64,000 bases of DNA, taken from Antarctobacter heliothermus. Its GTDB lineage: Bacteria; Pseudomonadota; Alphaproteobacteria; Rhodobacterales; Rhodobacteraceae. This document shows, in pieces, positions 9,097 to 17,113 of the stretch. The stretch covers positions 2,733,001 to 2,797,000 of the forward strand of contig NZ_CP022540.1 in NCBI RefSeq assembly GCF_002237555.1. The letters run 5' to 3'. The position numbers and the translations under genes were made by a program. Numbering within the stretch: position 1 is the stretch's first letter; each line of letters opens with the position of its first letter. The notes under the pieces are model-generated. The model made no database searches, was not told the origin of the DNA, and was given only the letters and a program-made list of their open reading frames with translations.

Positions 9097-10095
9097 ATGA
9101 CCGTCACAACTACACCTCAAACGGCTTGGCTGCGCATCCCTTCGATGTCCGTGCTTGGCCCGATCATTGCACTATTGGTCCTGCTGGGCATCGGCGCGAT
9201 GTTGAACTCCAACTTTTTGAGCGCGGCCAACATCACCAATGTTTTGGCGCGGTCTGCGTTTATCGGAATTATCGCGGTGGGCATGACCTTTGTTATCACC
9301 GCAGGTGGCTTGGATTTGTCGGTGGGGTCGATGGCGGCCTTCATTGCCGGACTGATGATCCTTGTGATGAATGCGGCGCTGCCCAGTATGGGAATCGGCA
9401 TTCCGATCATCTTGCTTGGCATGTTGACGGCCATTGTCGCGGGCCTCTTGGCGGGGTTGCTGAATGGGTTCCTGATCACCACGCTGGGAATCGAAGCGTT
9501 CATCGTTACGCTTGGATCGATGGGCATCTATCGGTCGCTGGTCACATGGTTGGCCGATGGGGGTACACTGTCGTTGGATTTCGGGCTGCGAACCTTTTAC
9601 CGACCGGTCTATTTCGACGGCATATTGGGCATCAGCTGGCCGATCATCGTCTTCGCCCTGGTCGTGATCGTGGGTGAGATCATCATGTCCCGCAGCGTCT
9701 ATGGTCGCCATTGTGCCGCGACCGGTTCGAACGAACATGTGGCCCATTATTCCAACGTGAACGTCAAACGCACGCGCCTGATTTCCTATGCGGCCTTGGG
9801 AATTCTGGTGGGGATTGCGACAATCATGTATGTGCCGCGCCTTGGGTCGGCCTCTGCGTCCACTGGTGTCCTTTGGGAATTGGAGGCCATTGCAGCGGTG
9901 ATCATCGGCGGCACCGTTTTGAAAGGCGGGTTTGGCCGGGTCTGGGGCACTGTCATCGGTGTCCTGATCTTGAGCTTGATCGGCAACATCCTCAATCTGA
10001 CCGACTTCGTTTCACCCTATCTGAACGGCGCGATCCAAGGGGTCATCATCATTCTCGCTGTGATCCTGCAGCGCGAACGTAAGGCTGTAAGTTAA
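9097..10095 (+). CDS. Ribose-type sugar ABC transporter, permease
   Basis: The 332-residue, very hydrophobic protein has about eight to ten membrane helices and the RbsC-family landmarks VGMTFVITAGGLDLSVGS (residues 65-82) and AAVIIGGTVLKGGFG near residue 270. It would form the inner-membrane channel with the preceding ATPase. The gene starts 11 bp after the ATPase with a GAGGA ribosome site. Context points to uptake of a pentose, hexose or cyclitol. Confidence 0.92.
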   Translation: MTVTTTPQTAWLRIPSMSVLGPIIALLVLLGIGAMLNSNFLSAANITNVLARSAFIGIIAVGMTFVITAGGLDLSVGSMAAFIAGLMILVMNAALPSMGIGIPIILLGMLTAIVAGLLAGLLNGFLITTLGIEAFIVTLGSMGIYRSLVTWLADGGTLSLDFGLRTFYRPVYFDGILGISWPIIVFALVVIVGEIIMSRSVYGRHCAATGSNEHVAHYSNVNVKRTRLISYAALGILVGIATIMYVPRLGSASASTGVLWELEAIAAVIIGGTVLKGGFGRVWGTVIGVLILSLIGNILNLTDFVSPYLNGAIQGVIIILAVILQRERKAVS

Positions 10096-10129
10096 GCCAA
10101 CTGCCAACGCTTCACGGGAGGAGCAATCA

Positions 10130-11080
10130 ATGAAATACACACAGACACTTATCGCCGCTGCACTGGCGACCGCTGTCAGCGGTGCTGCATTCGCACAGGA
10201 CGACGTCAAAGTTATTGGCGTGTCCATTCCGGCCGCCACACACGGCTGGGCCGGCGGTATGAACTTCCACGCCAAGGAAACCGTCGAGCGCCTGGAGGAA
10301 GTGTATCCCGGTCTGGATTTCGTCCTTGCTACGGCGTCCGACCCCGGCAAGCAGGTCAATGACATCGAAGACATGGTCGCCACGCGCAACATCGCCGCGC
10401 TGGTGGTGCTGCCGTTTGAGTCTGATCCCCTGACGCCCCCTGTGCAGGCTGTTGCCGAAAGCGGCGCATGGGTCACAGTTGTTGACCGTGGTCTGTCCGT
10501 CGAAGGCATCGAGGACCTCTATGTCGCCGGCGACAACAGCGGCTTTGGCAAGGTGTCCGGTGAATACATGGTTTCCGCGATGCCCGATGGGGGTGACATC
10601 GTCGTCTTCCGCGGCATCCCGACGACCATCGACAACGAACGTGTGGATGCATTCACCGCGGCTATCGAAGGGTCCGGCATCAACGTACTGGACATGGAGC
10701 ACGGCAATTGGAACCGTGACGACAGCTTTACCGTGATGCAGGATTTCCTGTCGAAGTATCCCAACATCGATGCTGTATGGGCCTCTGATGACGACATGGC
10801 GATCGGCGTTCTGGCGGCGATTGAGGCCGCTGGCCGTGACGATGTTCAGTTCGTTCTGGGCGGTGCCGGCATGAAGGAAATGATCAAGCGGACCGCCGAC
10901 GGTGATACGATGATCCCGGCCAACGTGACTTATCCGCCGTCCATGATCGCAACCGCAATTGAACTGACGGCTGTGGGCCTGACCTCCAACGCTCCGGTTT
11001 CTGGTACTTTTGTGATCGGTTCTGTGCTGGTCACGCAAGAGAACGCGATGGATTTCTACTATCCTGACAGCCCGTTCTAA
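10130..11080 (+). CDS. Sugar ABC transporter, periplasmic substrate-binding protein
   Basis: The 316-residue protein has a cleavable signal peptide (residues 1 to about 22, ending SGAAFAQ) and a ribose-binding-protein-like fold: KVIGVSIPAATHGWAGGM at the N-terminus, then AALVVLPFESDPLTP, VTVVDRG and AVWASDDDMAIGVLAAIEAAG. It is the last gene of the operon and has its own strong ribosome site (GGGAGGAG) after a 34-bp gap, fitting the need for excess binding protein. A terminator follows within ten bases. The ligand is not predictable from sequence alone. Confidence 0.93.
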   Translation: MKYTQTLIAAALATAVSGAAFAQDDVKVIGVSIPAATHGWAGGMNFHAKETVERLEEVYPGLDFVLATASDPGKQVNDIEDMVATRNIAALVVLPFESDPLTPPVQAVAESGAWVTVVDRGLSVEGIEDLYVAGDNSGFGKVSGEYMVSAMPDGGDIVVFRGIPTTIDNERVDAFTAAIEGSGINVLDMEHGNWNRDDSFTVMQDFLSKYPNIDAVWASDDDMAIGVLAAIEAAGRDDVQFVLGGAGMKEMIKRTADGDTMIPANVTYPPSMIATAIELTAVGLTSNAPVSGTFVIGSVLVTQENAMDFYYPDSPF

Positions 11081-11089
11081 GACCCCCAA

Positions 11090-11128
11090 GGCCATCGGCG
11101 TTCCACGCCGGTGGCCATCTTCTTTTCT
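11090..11128 (+). terminator. Rho-independent terminator of the sugar operon
   Basis: GGCCATCGGCG (11090-11100) pairs with CGCCGGTGGCC (11106-11116), with one G-T wobble and a five-base loop, followed by a pyrimidine/T-rich tail at 11117-11128. It sits nine bases after the stop of the binding-protein gene. Confidence 0.85.
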
Positions 11129-11269
11129 GGGCGAGGGCCGTTTGACATATATTGGTTTGGATTGTGGAAGCTTTAGCCCCTGAGGTTTCCTCGAGAAATT
11201 CGAGCGGCCCATCGGCGCGTCGATACGGGATCAGAAGGGCACGATGCTCAAACCGGCTGATGGCCAAGC

Positions 11270-11450
11270 TACCTCCCTCCCCGGAGGGCACTGTGACAGT
11301 TTTTCTGAGCGCAGTGTAGCCGTTCATGACTGCGACGCGAACCTTGACCTCGGCAACTTGCCGGTCGAAGTCTCGCGCCATGAGGCGCAGCCCAAGCTGT
11401 CTAATACAGTACGTCCACTGCCCCTCGTAGGTCCGCAGCAGTGTCTGGGA
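11270..11450 (-). pseudogene. Probable C-terminal fragment of a DDE transposase
   Basis: Read on the minus strand, this stretch encodes a peptide including LRLMARDFDRQVAEVKVRVA and then VMNGYTAL, which resembles the C-terminal end of IS5-like DDE transposases of Alphaproteobacteria. No start codon, catalytic DDE residues or terminal inverted repeats are seen, and the open frame continues only as a shadow of the LysR gene. It lies in the gap between the sugar operon and the first TTT module. The family assignment is from memory of similar sequences and is tentative. Confidence 0.4.
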
Positions 11451-11500
11451 ACTAGGGGCTACGCGCTGATGATTAACTCTTATCCTTACGCCGCCACCTT

Positions 11501-12406
11501 TCATGATCCGCCAAGGTACTCGCGCGCAGCCGTTGCGGCGATGTCGGCGAAGGAAGAAAGGGTCGGCAGGGTATTGTCCTTGCGCCACGCCAAACACACG
11601 TCGACACCGGCAGGATTGTCTTCGATCTGAGCGAAAGAGACGGTCGGAAGCTGCAGGTTTTTCGCGACCTCGGGCACGATCGACACGCCCATTCCTGCGC
11701 CAACAAGACCAACAACGGTATGGATCTGCGTTGCCTGCTGGCTGACCTTTGGCACGAAACCAGCCGCTTCGCACATCGCAATAATCCGCGAGTAGAACAG
11801 CGAGCTTTGTTGCCGCTCGAATAGCACAAACGGATCGTCCTTCAGTGCGCAAAGCGAAATGCGCCCGGCCTGGGCATGTGGGTGCGAACTTGGCAACGCG
11901 ACCATGAATTTCTGCGTGCCAACCGGACGCGAATCGAGTGTGTCATCCGAGATTGGCGGGCGCAGCAATCCAATATCCACCTTTCCTGCGCGCAATGCTT
12001 GGATCTGTTCGGCAATCGTCATCTCGAAAAGTTTAAGTTCAACGCGGGGAAATCGGGTCCGAAAGTTGTTTAGGATCGGCGGCAGCATTCCGTAGGTCGA
12101 GGAGTGGATAAAGCTGATAGCCAGTGCGCCTTCTTGGCCCGCAGCGACACGCCGCACCTCATACTCGGCCTCTGTTACGTCCGAAAGCAGCCGGTAACAG
12201 CGATTGCGAAAGGTCGCCCCGGCAGTGGTCAATTCCACCTTTCGTTTGGTGCGGTGAAGCAGCTGAACGCCCAATGTCGCCTCTAGTGCCATGATCTGCC
12301 GGCTCAGCGCGGGCTGCGCGATGTGCAGTCGCTCTGCCGCTCGTGAGAAATTCAACTCTTCTGACAGGCAGACAAAGCTTCGGATTAGGCGCAGTTCGAG
12401 GGTCAT
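11501..12406 (-). CDS. LysR-family transcriptional regulator
   Basis: The 301-residue protein has a full-length LysR layout. An N-terminal winged helix-turn-helix (FSRAAERLHIAQPALSRQIM, residues 20-39) is followed by an effector-binding domain with VDIGLLRPP and VGAGMGVSIVPEVA. It is transcribed divergently from the RraA-like gene with a 105-bp shared gap, the classic arrangement for a LysR activator of the neighbouring operon. The inducer is probably the transported carboxylate or an intermediate. Confidence 0.92.
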   Translation of the reverse strand: MTLELRLIRSFVCLSEELNFSRAAERLHIAQPALSRQIMALEATLGVQLLHRTKRKVELTTAGATFRNRCYRLLSDVTEAEYEVRRVAAGQEGALAISFIHSSTYGMLPPILNNFRTRFPRVELKLFEMTIAEQIQALRAGKVDIGLLRPPISDDTLDSRPVGTQKFMVALPSSHPHAQAGRISLCALKDDPFVLFERQQSSLFYSRIIAMCEAAGFVPKVSQQATQIHTVVGLVGAGMGVSIVPEVAKNLQLPTVSFAQIEDNPAGVDVCLAWRKDNTLPTLSSFADIAATAAREYLGGS

Positions 12407-12511
12407 GTGTTATGTCCGTTCGGCATTATTCGTTGTCTGAATCAGCATTGGACAGCATATGAACTTCTTGCAACATATATCTCACTCAGCAGTTGAGGGA
12501 GGAGCGACGTA
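12407..12511. promoter_or_regulatory. Divergent control region between LysR gene and TTT module A
   Basis: This 105-bp gap must hold both promoters and the LysR binding site. It is more AT-rich than its surroundings, with TTGGAC and a downstream CATATAT segment as weak promoter candidates for the rightward operon. A GGGAGGAG ribosome site lies just before the GTG at 12512. No single clear T-N11-A dyad stands out. Confidence 0.5.
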
Positions 12512-13183
12512 GTGAATGGATTTCGTGTAGCCCACGGGCACGAACGGGCCGAAGCCTCGATGGTCGAGGCATTTTCGAAAATTCCAACGGCAATCATCAG
12601 CGACAATCTAAGCCGCTTGGTTGCCGCAGGGCCTACCGTCCGTCCGATGCATCGCGAGGGATCGCTGGCCGGAACGGCAGTGACAGTGAAGACCCGCCCG
12701 GGCGACAATCTTTTGATTCACAAGGCAGCGGATATGGTCCAGCCCGGCGATGTGATCGTCGTGGATGCCGGTGGCGATCTCACCAACGCCCTGATCGGAG
12801 AACTCATCATTTCCCATGCCCGGACGCGGGGCTGCGTTGGTTTCGTGGTCAATGGCGCGGTTCGGGACATGGATGTCATCAGCGCGGACACGTTCCCGGT
12901 CTACGGCGCGGGTGTTAACCATCGTGGCCCCTACAAGGACGGCCCCGGAGAGGTGAATGTTCCGATATCGCTCGACGGCATGATTATCGAGCCCGGCGAT
13001 ATCATAATTGGCGACATGGATGGCGTTCTTTGCGTCCCCAAAGCCGATGCAGCACGCGTTCTTAAACTCGCCCGTGCGCAAGAGGAAAAGGAACGCAGCA
13101 TTCAAAAGGCAATCCAGCTATCCGCTTGGGATCGCACTTGGGTCGACGAAACGCTCAAGGCGAAGGGGTGTGCAGGAGTCTGA
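12512..13183 (+). CDS. RraA-like aldolase/decarboxylase family protein (module A)
   Basis: The 223-residue protein belongs to the RraA/HMG-aldolase family. It has LIHKAADMVQPGDVIVVDAG, VGFVVNGAVRDMDVI with the RD pair that binds metal and substrate, and HRGPYKDGPGEVNVPI. Members cleave 4-hydroxy-2-oxo acids (for example 4-hydroxy-4-methyl-2-oxoglutarate) or decarboxylate oxaloacetate; others lack known activity. Clustering with a carboxylate transporter and three dehydrogenases favours a catabolic aldolase rather than an RNase regulator. Translation starts at GTG 12512 after GGGAGGAG, because the nearby ATG at 12516 is out of frame. Confidence 0.82.
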   Translation: MNGFRVAHGHERAEASMVEAFSKIPTAIISDNLSRLVAAGPTVRPMHREGSLAGTAVTVKTRPGDNLLIHKAADMVQPGDVIVVDAGGDLTNALIGELIISHARTRGCVGFVVNGAVRDMDVISADTFPVYGAGVNHRGPYKDGPGEVNVPISLDGMIIEPGDIIIGDMDGVLCVPKADAARVLKLARAQEEKERSIQKAIQLSAWDRTWVDETLKAKGCAGV

Positions 13184-13264
13184 ACTCTATCACCAGCCTT
13201 GCACAACAAAGACGGCGGTCGACGTTCTGAACCGTCGCATATCGAAAATTCAAGGGAGGAAACC

Positions 13265-14221
13265 ATGAATATCTTCAAAGGACTTATCATTGCCGTTGGT
13301 CTGGCAGCCGCTGCGCCAGTCGCCGCACAGGAATGGACACCGGAAAAGCCGATCCGGATCGTTGTCGGCTTTGCGCCCGGTGGTGGAACGGACCAGACCG
13401 CGCGTCTGATCGCATCAGCTGCACAAGAACTGTTCCCCGTTCCGCTGGTGGTTGAAAACCGCCCCGGAGCCTCGGGCACTCTCGCAGCCGAAATGGTCGC
13501 CAAGGCTGCGCCCGACGGCTATACGTTGTTGGTTGCCGGCGGCAGCGAAAGCACCTCGGTCCCCCATCACCGCAAAACTCAGTACAGCCTCGATGATTTC
13601 CGTGGCGTTGTCCGTGTCAACCGCGAGCACATGGTTATCGTGAGCAAGGCAGGCAGTGGTCTGGACAGCATCGACGCGGTTGTAGAACGCGCCAAACAAG
13701 AGCCCGGCGCCCTGGCCTATGGGTCGTCTGGTCCTGCGGGCATTCTGCACTCTGCATTCCTTGTGTTTGGCAAAGAGGCGGGGATCGACATGGTTCACGT
13801 TCCCTACCAGGGCGGATCGCCGGCGCTTGCTGCCCTGTTGGGTGGGCATGTGGATCTGACGATCATCACGCCCGGCGATGCACGCGCCCAACAGGAGGCC
13901 GGCACGATCCACGTGCTTGCCACGACATCTGATCGCGCAGACCAGATTCCCGACGTGTCCTCGTTGAGCGAGCTTGGCTACGACGTCAATCTGGAGAACA
14001 TGAAGGGTCTCGTCGCGCCCGCCGGTACCCCGGACGAGGCGGTTGCCTATCTGCAAGAACGGTTCGCCGAGGCGATGAAATCGGATGCCTTTACGACGGT
14101 GGCTGCGCGCAGCAACATCACGCCTAGCTTCCTGACCGGCGCAGATTTTGAACAGGCGATGCGGTCCATGTCAGACGCGGTGGCCGATGCTCTGGACTCC
14201 AACGCTCCTGCGACCGAGTAA
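13265..14221 (+). CDS. tctC: Tripartite tricarboxylate transporter substrate-binding protein (module A)
   Basis: The 318-residue periplasmic protein has a signal peptide (residues 1-20, ending APVAAQ) and the Bug/TctC pattern: PIRIVVGFAPGGGTDQTAR, VVENRPGASGTLAAEMVAKA, APDGYTLL and MVHVPYQGGSPALAALLGG. It captures a carboxylate for the TctB/TctA membrane partners that follow. ATG 13265 follows AGGGAGGAAACC; an upstream in-frame extension lacks signal-peptide logic. The ligand class is known for the family (di- and tricarboxylates, aromatic acids), but the specific ligand is not visible. Confidence 0.92.
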   Translation: MNIFKGLIIAVGLAAAAPVAAQEWTPEKPIRIVVGFAPGGGTDQTARLIASAAQELFPVPLVVENRPGASGTLAAEMVAKAAPDGYTLLVAGGSESTSVPHHRKTQYSLDDFRGVVRVNREHMVIVSKAGSGLDSIDAVVERAKQEPGALAYGSSGPAGILHSAFLVFGKEAGIDMVHVPYQGGSPALAALLGGHVDLTIITPGDARAQQEAGTIHVLATTSDRADQIPDVSSLSELGYDVNLENMKGLVAPAGTPDEAVAYLQERFAEAMKSDAFTTVAARSNITPSFLTGADFEQAMRSMSDAVADALDSNAPATE

Positions 14222-14225
14222 GCGC

Positions 14226-14684
14226 ATGACCGCGAACCGAATGCTCGCACTGGTCTTTGTGGCTGCGTCCATCGTCTTTCTTACCGTGATGGTGCCGGAC
14301 CTTAACCAGCAGCAGGCCAGTATGGGTGGCGGTTTTTATTCGGTAGGGCCATCGGCCCTACCGACCTTCGCCGGGGCCATGGTGCTGTTGTTCGGGGTGG
14401 TGATGCTGTTCACTGATCGCCCCGTACCGGAAGAGGCTGGCACGTTCAGCGCCGGGATTGGTCTGGGGCTCCTTCAGATCGGCCTGTTCGGCGCCTACGC
14501 TCTCGGCCTGTCACTGATCGGGTTCCTGCCGGCCTCCATCTTGTTTCTGGCCGCTGTTTTCCTGATGTATCGCGCCGAAAACTGGATCTTGGCAATCACC
14601 CTGACGCTCGGCATTCCAATCCTCGTCGATGCCCTGCTGCGCAAGGTTTTTCTGGTTCCGCTCCCTGGCGCCTCATTCTTCTGA
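14226..14684 (+). CDS. tctB: Tripartite tricarboxylate transporter small membrane subunit (module A)
   Basis: This 152-residue protein has four predicted hydrophobic helices (about residues 6-22, 42-60, 76-98 and 101-135), the size and topology of TctB. The start at 14226 is five bases after the tctC stop. It would join TctA as the small, poorly conserved membrane subunit. A perfect 10-bp hairpin lies inside the reading frame (see separate entry). Confidence 0.85.
   Translation: MTANRMLALVFVAASIVFLTVMVPDLNQQQASMGGGFYSVGPSALPTFAGAMVLLFGVVMLFTDRPVPEEAGTFSAGIGLGLLQIGLFGAYALGLSLIGFLPASILFLAAVFLMYRAENWILAITLTLGIPILVDALLRKVFLVPLPGASFF
14341..14363 (+). other. Perfect hairpin inside tctB
   Basis: CGGTAGGGCC (14341-14350) and its exact reverse complement GGCCCTACCG (14354-14363) are separated by only ATC. 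The structure lies about 120 bases into tctB, just downstream of the highly needed tctC. There is no T tract, so it is not a standard terminator; it could protect the tctC message 3' end or slow translation. Confidence 0.6.
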
Positions 14685-14702
14685 CTCTTCCGGAGGCTGG
14701 AC

Positions 14703-16220
14703 ATGGATCCGCTTTTCCAAGCTCTCTATGGGCTCGCTGAGCCAGTGACCTTTCTGACTCTGCTGCTGTCAGTGGTTATCGGACTAATTATCGGGGCAAT
14801 CCCGGGTCTGTCGGTCAATATCGCGGTCGCCCTGGCGGTGCCCCTGACCATCTTCATGCCAACCGATCAGGCGATGGTGATGCTGATCGGCCTGTATGGC
14901 GCCGGTATCTTCGGAGGATCGGTGTCTGCGATCCTCTTGAACGCCCCCGGCACACCGGCCTCTGCCGCCACAATATTTGACGGCTTCCCGATGGCACAGC
15001 AGGGGCTGGCGACCAAGGCTCTGCGCCTGTCGCTGATCAGTTCGGTTTTCGGGGCTGTGTTCTCGATCGGCCTTTTGATCCTGCTTGCGCCGCAACTGGC
15101 CAGTTTTGCGCTCGGGTTCGGCCCGGTCGAGATCGCCTCTTTGCTGTTCTTCACCTTTCTCGTGATCGGAATTTTGTCGGGAAATTCGTTGGTCAAAGGA
15201 TTGTTCTCGGCGGCGTTGGGGATGGTGCTGGCAACAGTCGGCAGCGATCCTATGCTGGGCATTCCCCGCTTTACCTTCGGCTCGACCGCGCTGATGGACG
15301 GACTGACCTATGTGCCACTTCTTGTTGGGCTTTTCGCCGTCGCCGAAATCATTGAAGAGGCCACCCGGCGCTTCTCTCAATCCGTACGCAAGGTGGATTT
15401 GTCCGGCGAAGATCGCGCCGCCAACCGGATCTCGTTCGGTGAGGTTTTCCGTAATATCCTGCCAATGACACGGGCATCTGCCATCGGATCGGCGATCGGC
15501 ATCCTGCCCGGTATTGGCGCCACCATCGCCTCGTTTCTGGCCTATGCCGACGCCAAGCGGGCCGCAGGCAGCAAAGGCAACTTTGGCAAGGGTGATCCAC
15601 GGGGGGTCGTTGCATCCGAAAGCGCTAACAACGCAGTCGTCGGAGCGACATTTATCCCGACCTTGGCGCTTGGCATTCCGGGTGACGCCGTCACAGCCAT
15701 CCTGTTGGGTGCGCTTGTCCTGCAAGGGGTCAGCCCCGGACCATTGATCTTCGTCAACTCGCCTGAGATCGTCTACACGATCTACTTTGCCCTGCTTGGA
15801 TCGACGCTGTTGATGGGTTTGATTGGCTACCCGGCCATGCGTATGCTGTCCCTGACCCTGCGGATCCCCAAAATCTACCTTATGCCCTGTGTGGCGTTGG
15901 TTTGCGTGGCGGGCAGCTATGTGGCCCGGAACAATATCCTGGACGTCTACGTCATGCTGGGCGCGGGCATCTTGGGGTTCATCTTCAACCGCACGAAAGT
16001 ACCTGTCGCACCTTTGCTGATTTCCTTCATCATTACGCCTTCTTTCGAAGAGGCGTTGCGACAGGCGCTGACGCGCAGCCGCGGCTCGTTCGAACCGTTC
16101 ATGACCAATCCGGTCACACTTACCTTGGTGGCGATCGTCATCGGACTCGTCGGTTTGACGTTATGGCGGCAGAAAAAGCTGCGGTCGAAAAAAGCACAAA
16201 TGGAAAGAATGGGGGTTTGA
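14703..16220 (+). CDS. tctA: Tripartite tricarboxylate transporter large permease (module A)
   Basis: The 505-residue, strongly hydrophobic protein matches TctA length and motifs: VVIGLIIGAIPGLSVNIAVA (residues about 22-41), NAPGTPASAATIFDGFPMA, PGIGATIASFLAYADAKR and FIPTLALGIPGDAVTAILLG. It has about ten to twelve helices and couples carboxylate entry to an ion gradient. The start follows CGGAGG, 18 bp after tctB. The next gene follows after six bases. Confidence 0.94.
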   Translation: MDPLFQALYGLAEPVTFLTLLLSVVIGLIIGAIPGLSVNIAVALAVPLTIFMPTDQAMVMLIGLYGAGIFGGSVSAILLNAPGTPASAATIFDGFPMAQQGLATKALRLSLISSVFGAVFSIGLLILLAPQLASFALGFGPVEIASLLFFTFLVIGILSGNSLVKGLFSAALGMVLATVGSDPMLGIPRFTFGSTALMDGLTYVPLLVGLFAVAEIIEEATRRFSQSVRKVDLSGEDRAANRISFGEVFRNILPMTRASAIGSAIGILPGIGATIASFLAYADAKRAAGSKGNFGKGDPRGVVASESANNAVVGATFIPTLALGIPGDAVTAILLGALVLQGVSPGPLIFVNSPEIVYTIYFALLGSTLLMGLIGYPAMRMLSLTLRIPKIYLMPCVALVCVAGSYVARNNILDVYVMLGAGILGFIFNRTKVPVAPLLISFIITPSFEEALRQALTRSRGSFEPFMTNPVTLTLVAIVIGLVGLTLWRQKKLRSKKAQMERMGV

Positions 16221-16225
16221 GTGAC

Positions 16226-17113
16226 ATGATAGGATTTATTGGTCTGGGCGTGATGGGGGCCGGAATGGCGCGCAACATCGCCGCATCCGGTCTGAAACTG
16301 GCGGTCACCACGTCGTCGCCCGAGAAGGCAGAAACATTCCGGGCTTTGGGCGCAGAGATCTGTTCGAGTCCCGCAGACCTGGCCGCGCGGTGCCGCGTTA
16401 TCGTCACATGCGTGCCCGACGCCAATGCGCTTGGCAATGTGATCGAGGGAGAGACCGGTTTGGCAGCGCAGTCGTGGGAAGGCGGGCTGCTGATCGATTG
16501 TTCGACGATTGCCCCCTTTGAAGCGCAGGACATGGCCCAAAGGCTGGCCACCGTCGGCGGACGATTTGTCGATGCGCCGGTCAGCGGTGGCGCGAAAGGC
16601 GCGGACAGCGGCACCCTGACCATCATGTGCGGGGGATCAGAGGACGACGTGGCCGACGCCGACCCAGTGTTGCAGGCCATGGGCAAGAACATCCACCATG
16701 TCGGGCCGCTTGGGGCAGGGCAGGCGCTAAAGGCCTGCAACCAACTGATGGTCGCGGTGAACATGATGGGGGCCTTTGAGGCCGTGGCCCTGGCCCGCGC
16801 CGCCGGAGTCGACCCCAAAGTGATGCGCGAAGTCCTGTCCACGGGCGCGGCCCGCAGCGGAGTTCTGGAGGCGCACGCACTGCGCTATATCGAAGGCCAG
16901 CTTGACGGCGGTTTTCGTTCCGAACTCATGCGCAAAGATCTTGGTATCGCCAATGCCGTGGGCGCCCATTTCAATATCAGCCAACCCGCCACGGATCTCG
17001 CACATCAACTGATGATCGCGACCTGTAACTCCGGGTTTGCAAAACGCGACAGTGCCGCACTTGGCCTGCTTTATGACCGCCTGAACGGCCGCAACGAGGA
17101 CACCAGCCAATGA
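16226..17113 (+). CDS. NAD(P)-dependent beta-hydroxyacid dehydrogenase (HIBADH/GarR family)
   Basis: The 295-residue enzyme opens with the Rossmann motif IGFIGLGVMGAGMARNI, then has the substrate motif DAPVSGGAKGADSGTLT and the catalytic-Lys helix GAGQALKACNQLM. These define 3-hydroxyisobutyrate / tartronate-semialdehyde / succinic-semialdehyde reductases. The ATG at 16226 is five bases after tctA; a long upstream extension runs within tctA in another frame and is rejected. In this operon it could reduce a semialdehyde released by the RraA-like aldolase. It overlaps the next gene by ATGA. Confidence 0.88.
   Translation: MIGFIGLGVMGAGMARNIAASGLKLAVTTSSPEKAETFRALGAEICSSPADLAARCRVIVTCVPDANALGNVIEGETGLAAQSWEGGLLIDCSTIAPFEAQDMAQRLATVGGRFVDAPVSGGAKGADSGTLTIMCGGSEDDVADADPVLQAMGKNIHHVGPLGAGQALKACNQLMVAVNMMGAFEAVALARAAGVDPKVMREVLSTGAARSGVLEAHALRYIEGQLDGGFRSELMRKDLGIANAVGAHFNISQPATDLAHQLMIATCNSGFAKRDSAALGLLYDRLNGRNEDTSQ

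Noticed and set aside
12512..13183. Calling the RraA-like proteins RNase E inhibitors
   Set aside because: Both copies sit in carboxylate catabolism operons and keep the RD metal/substrate motif, which favours an enzyme role.
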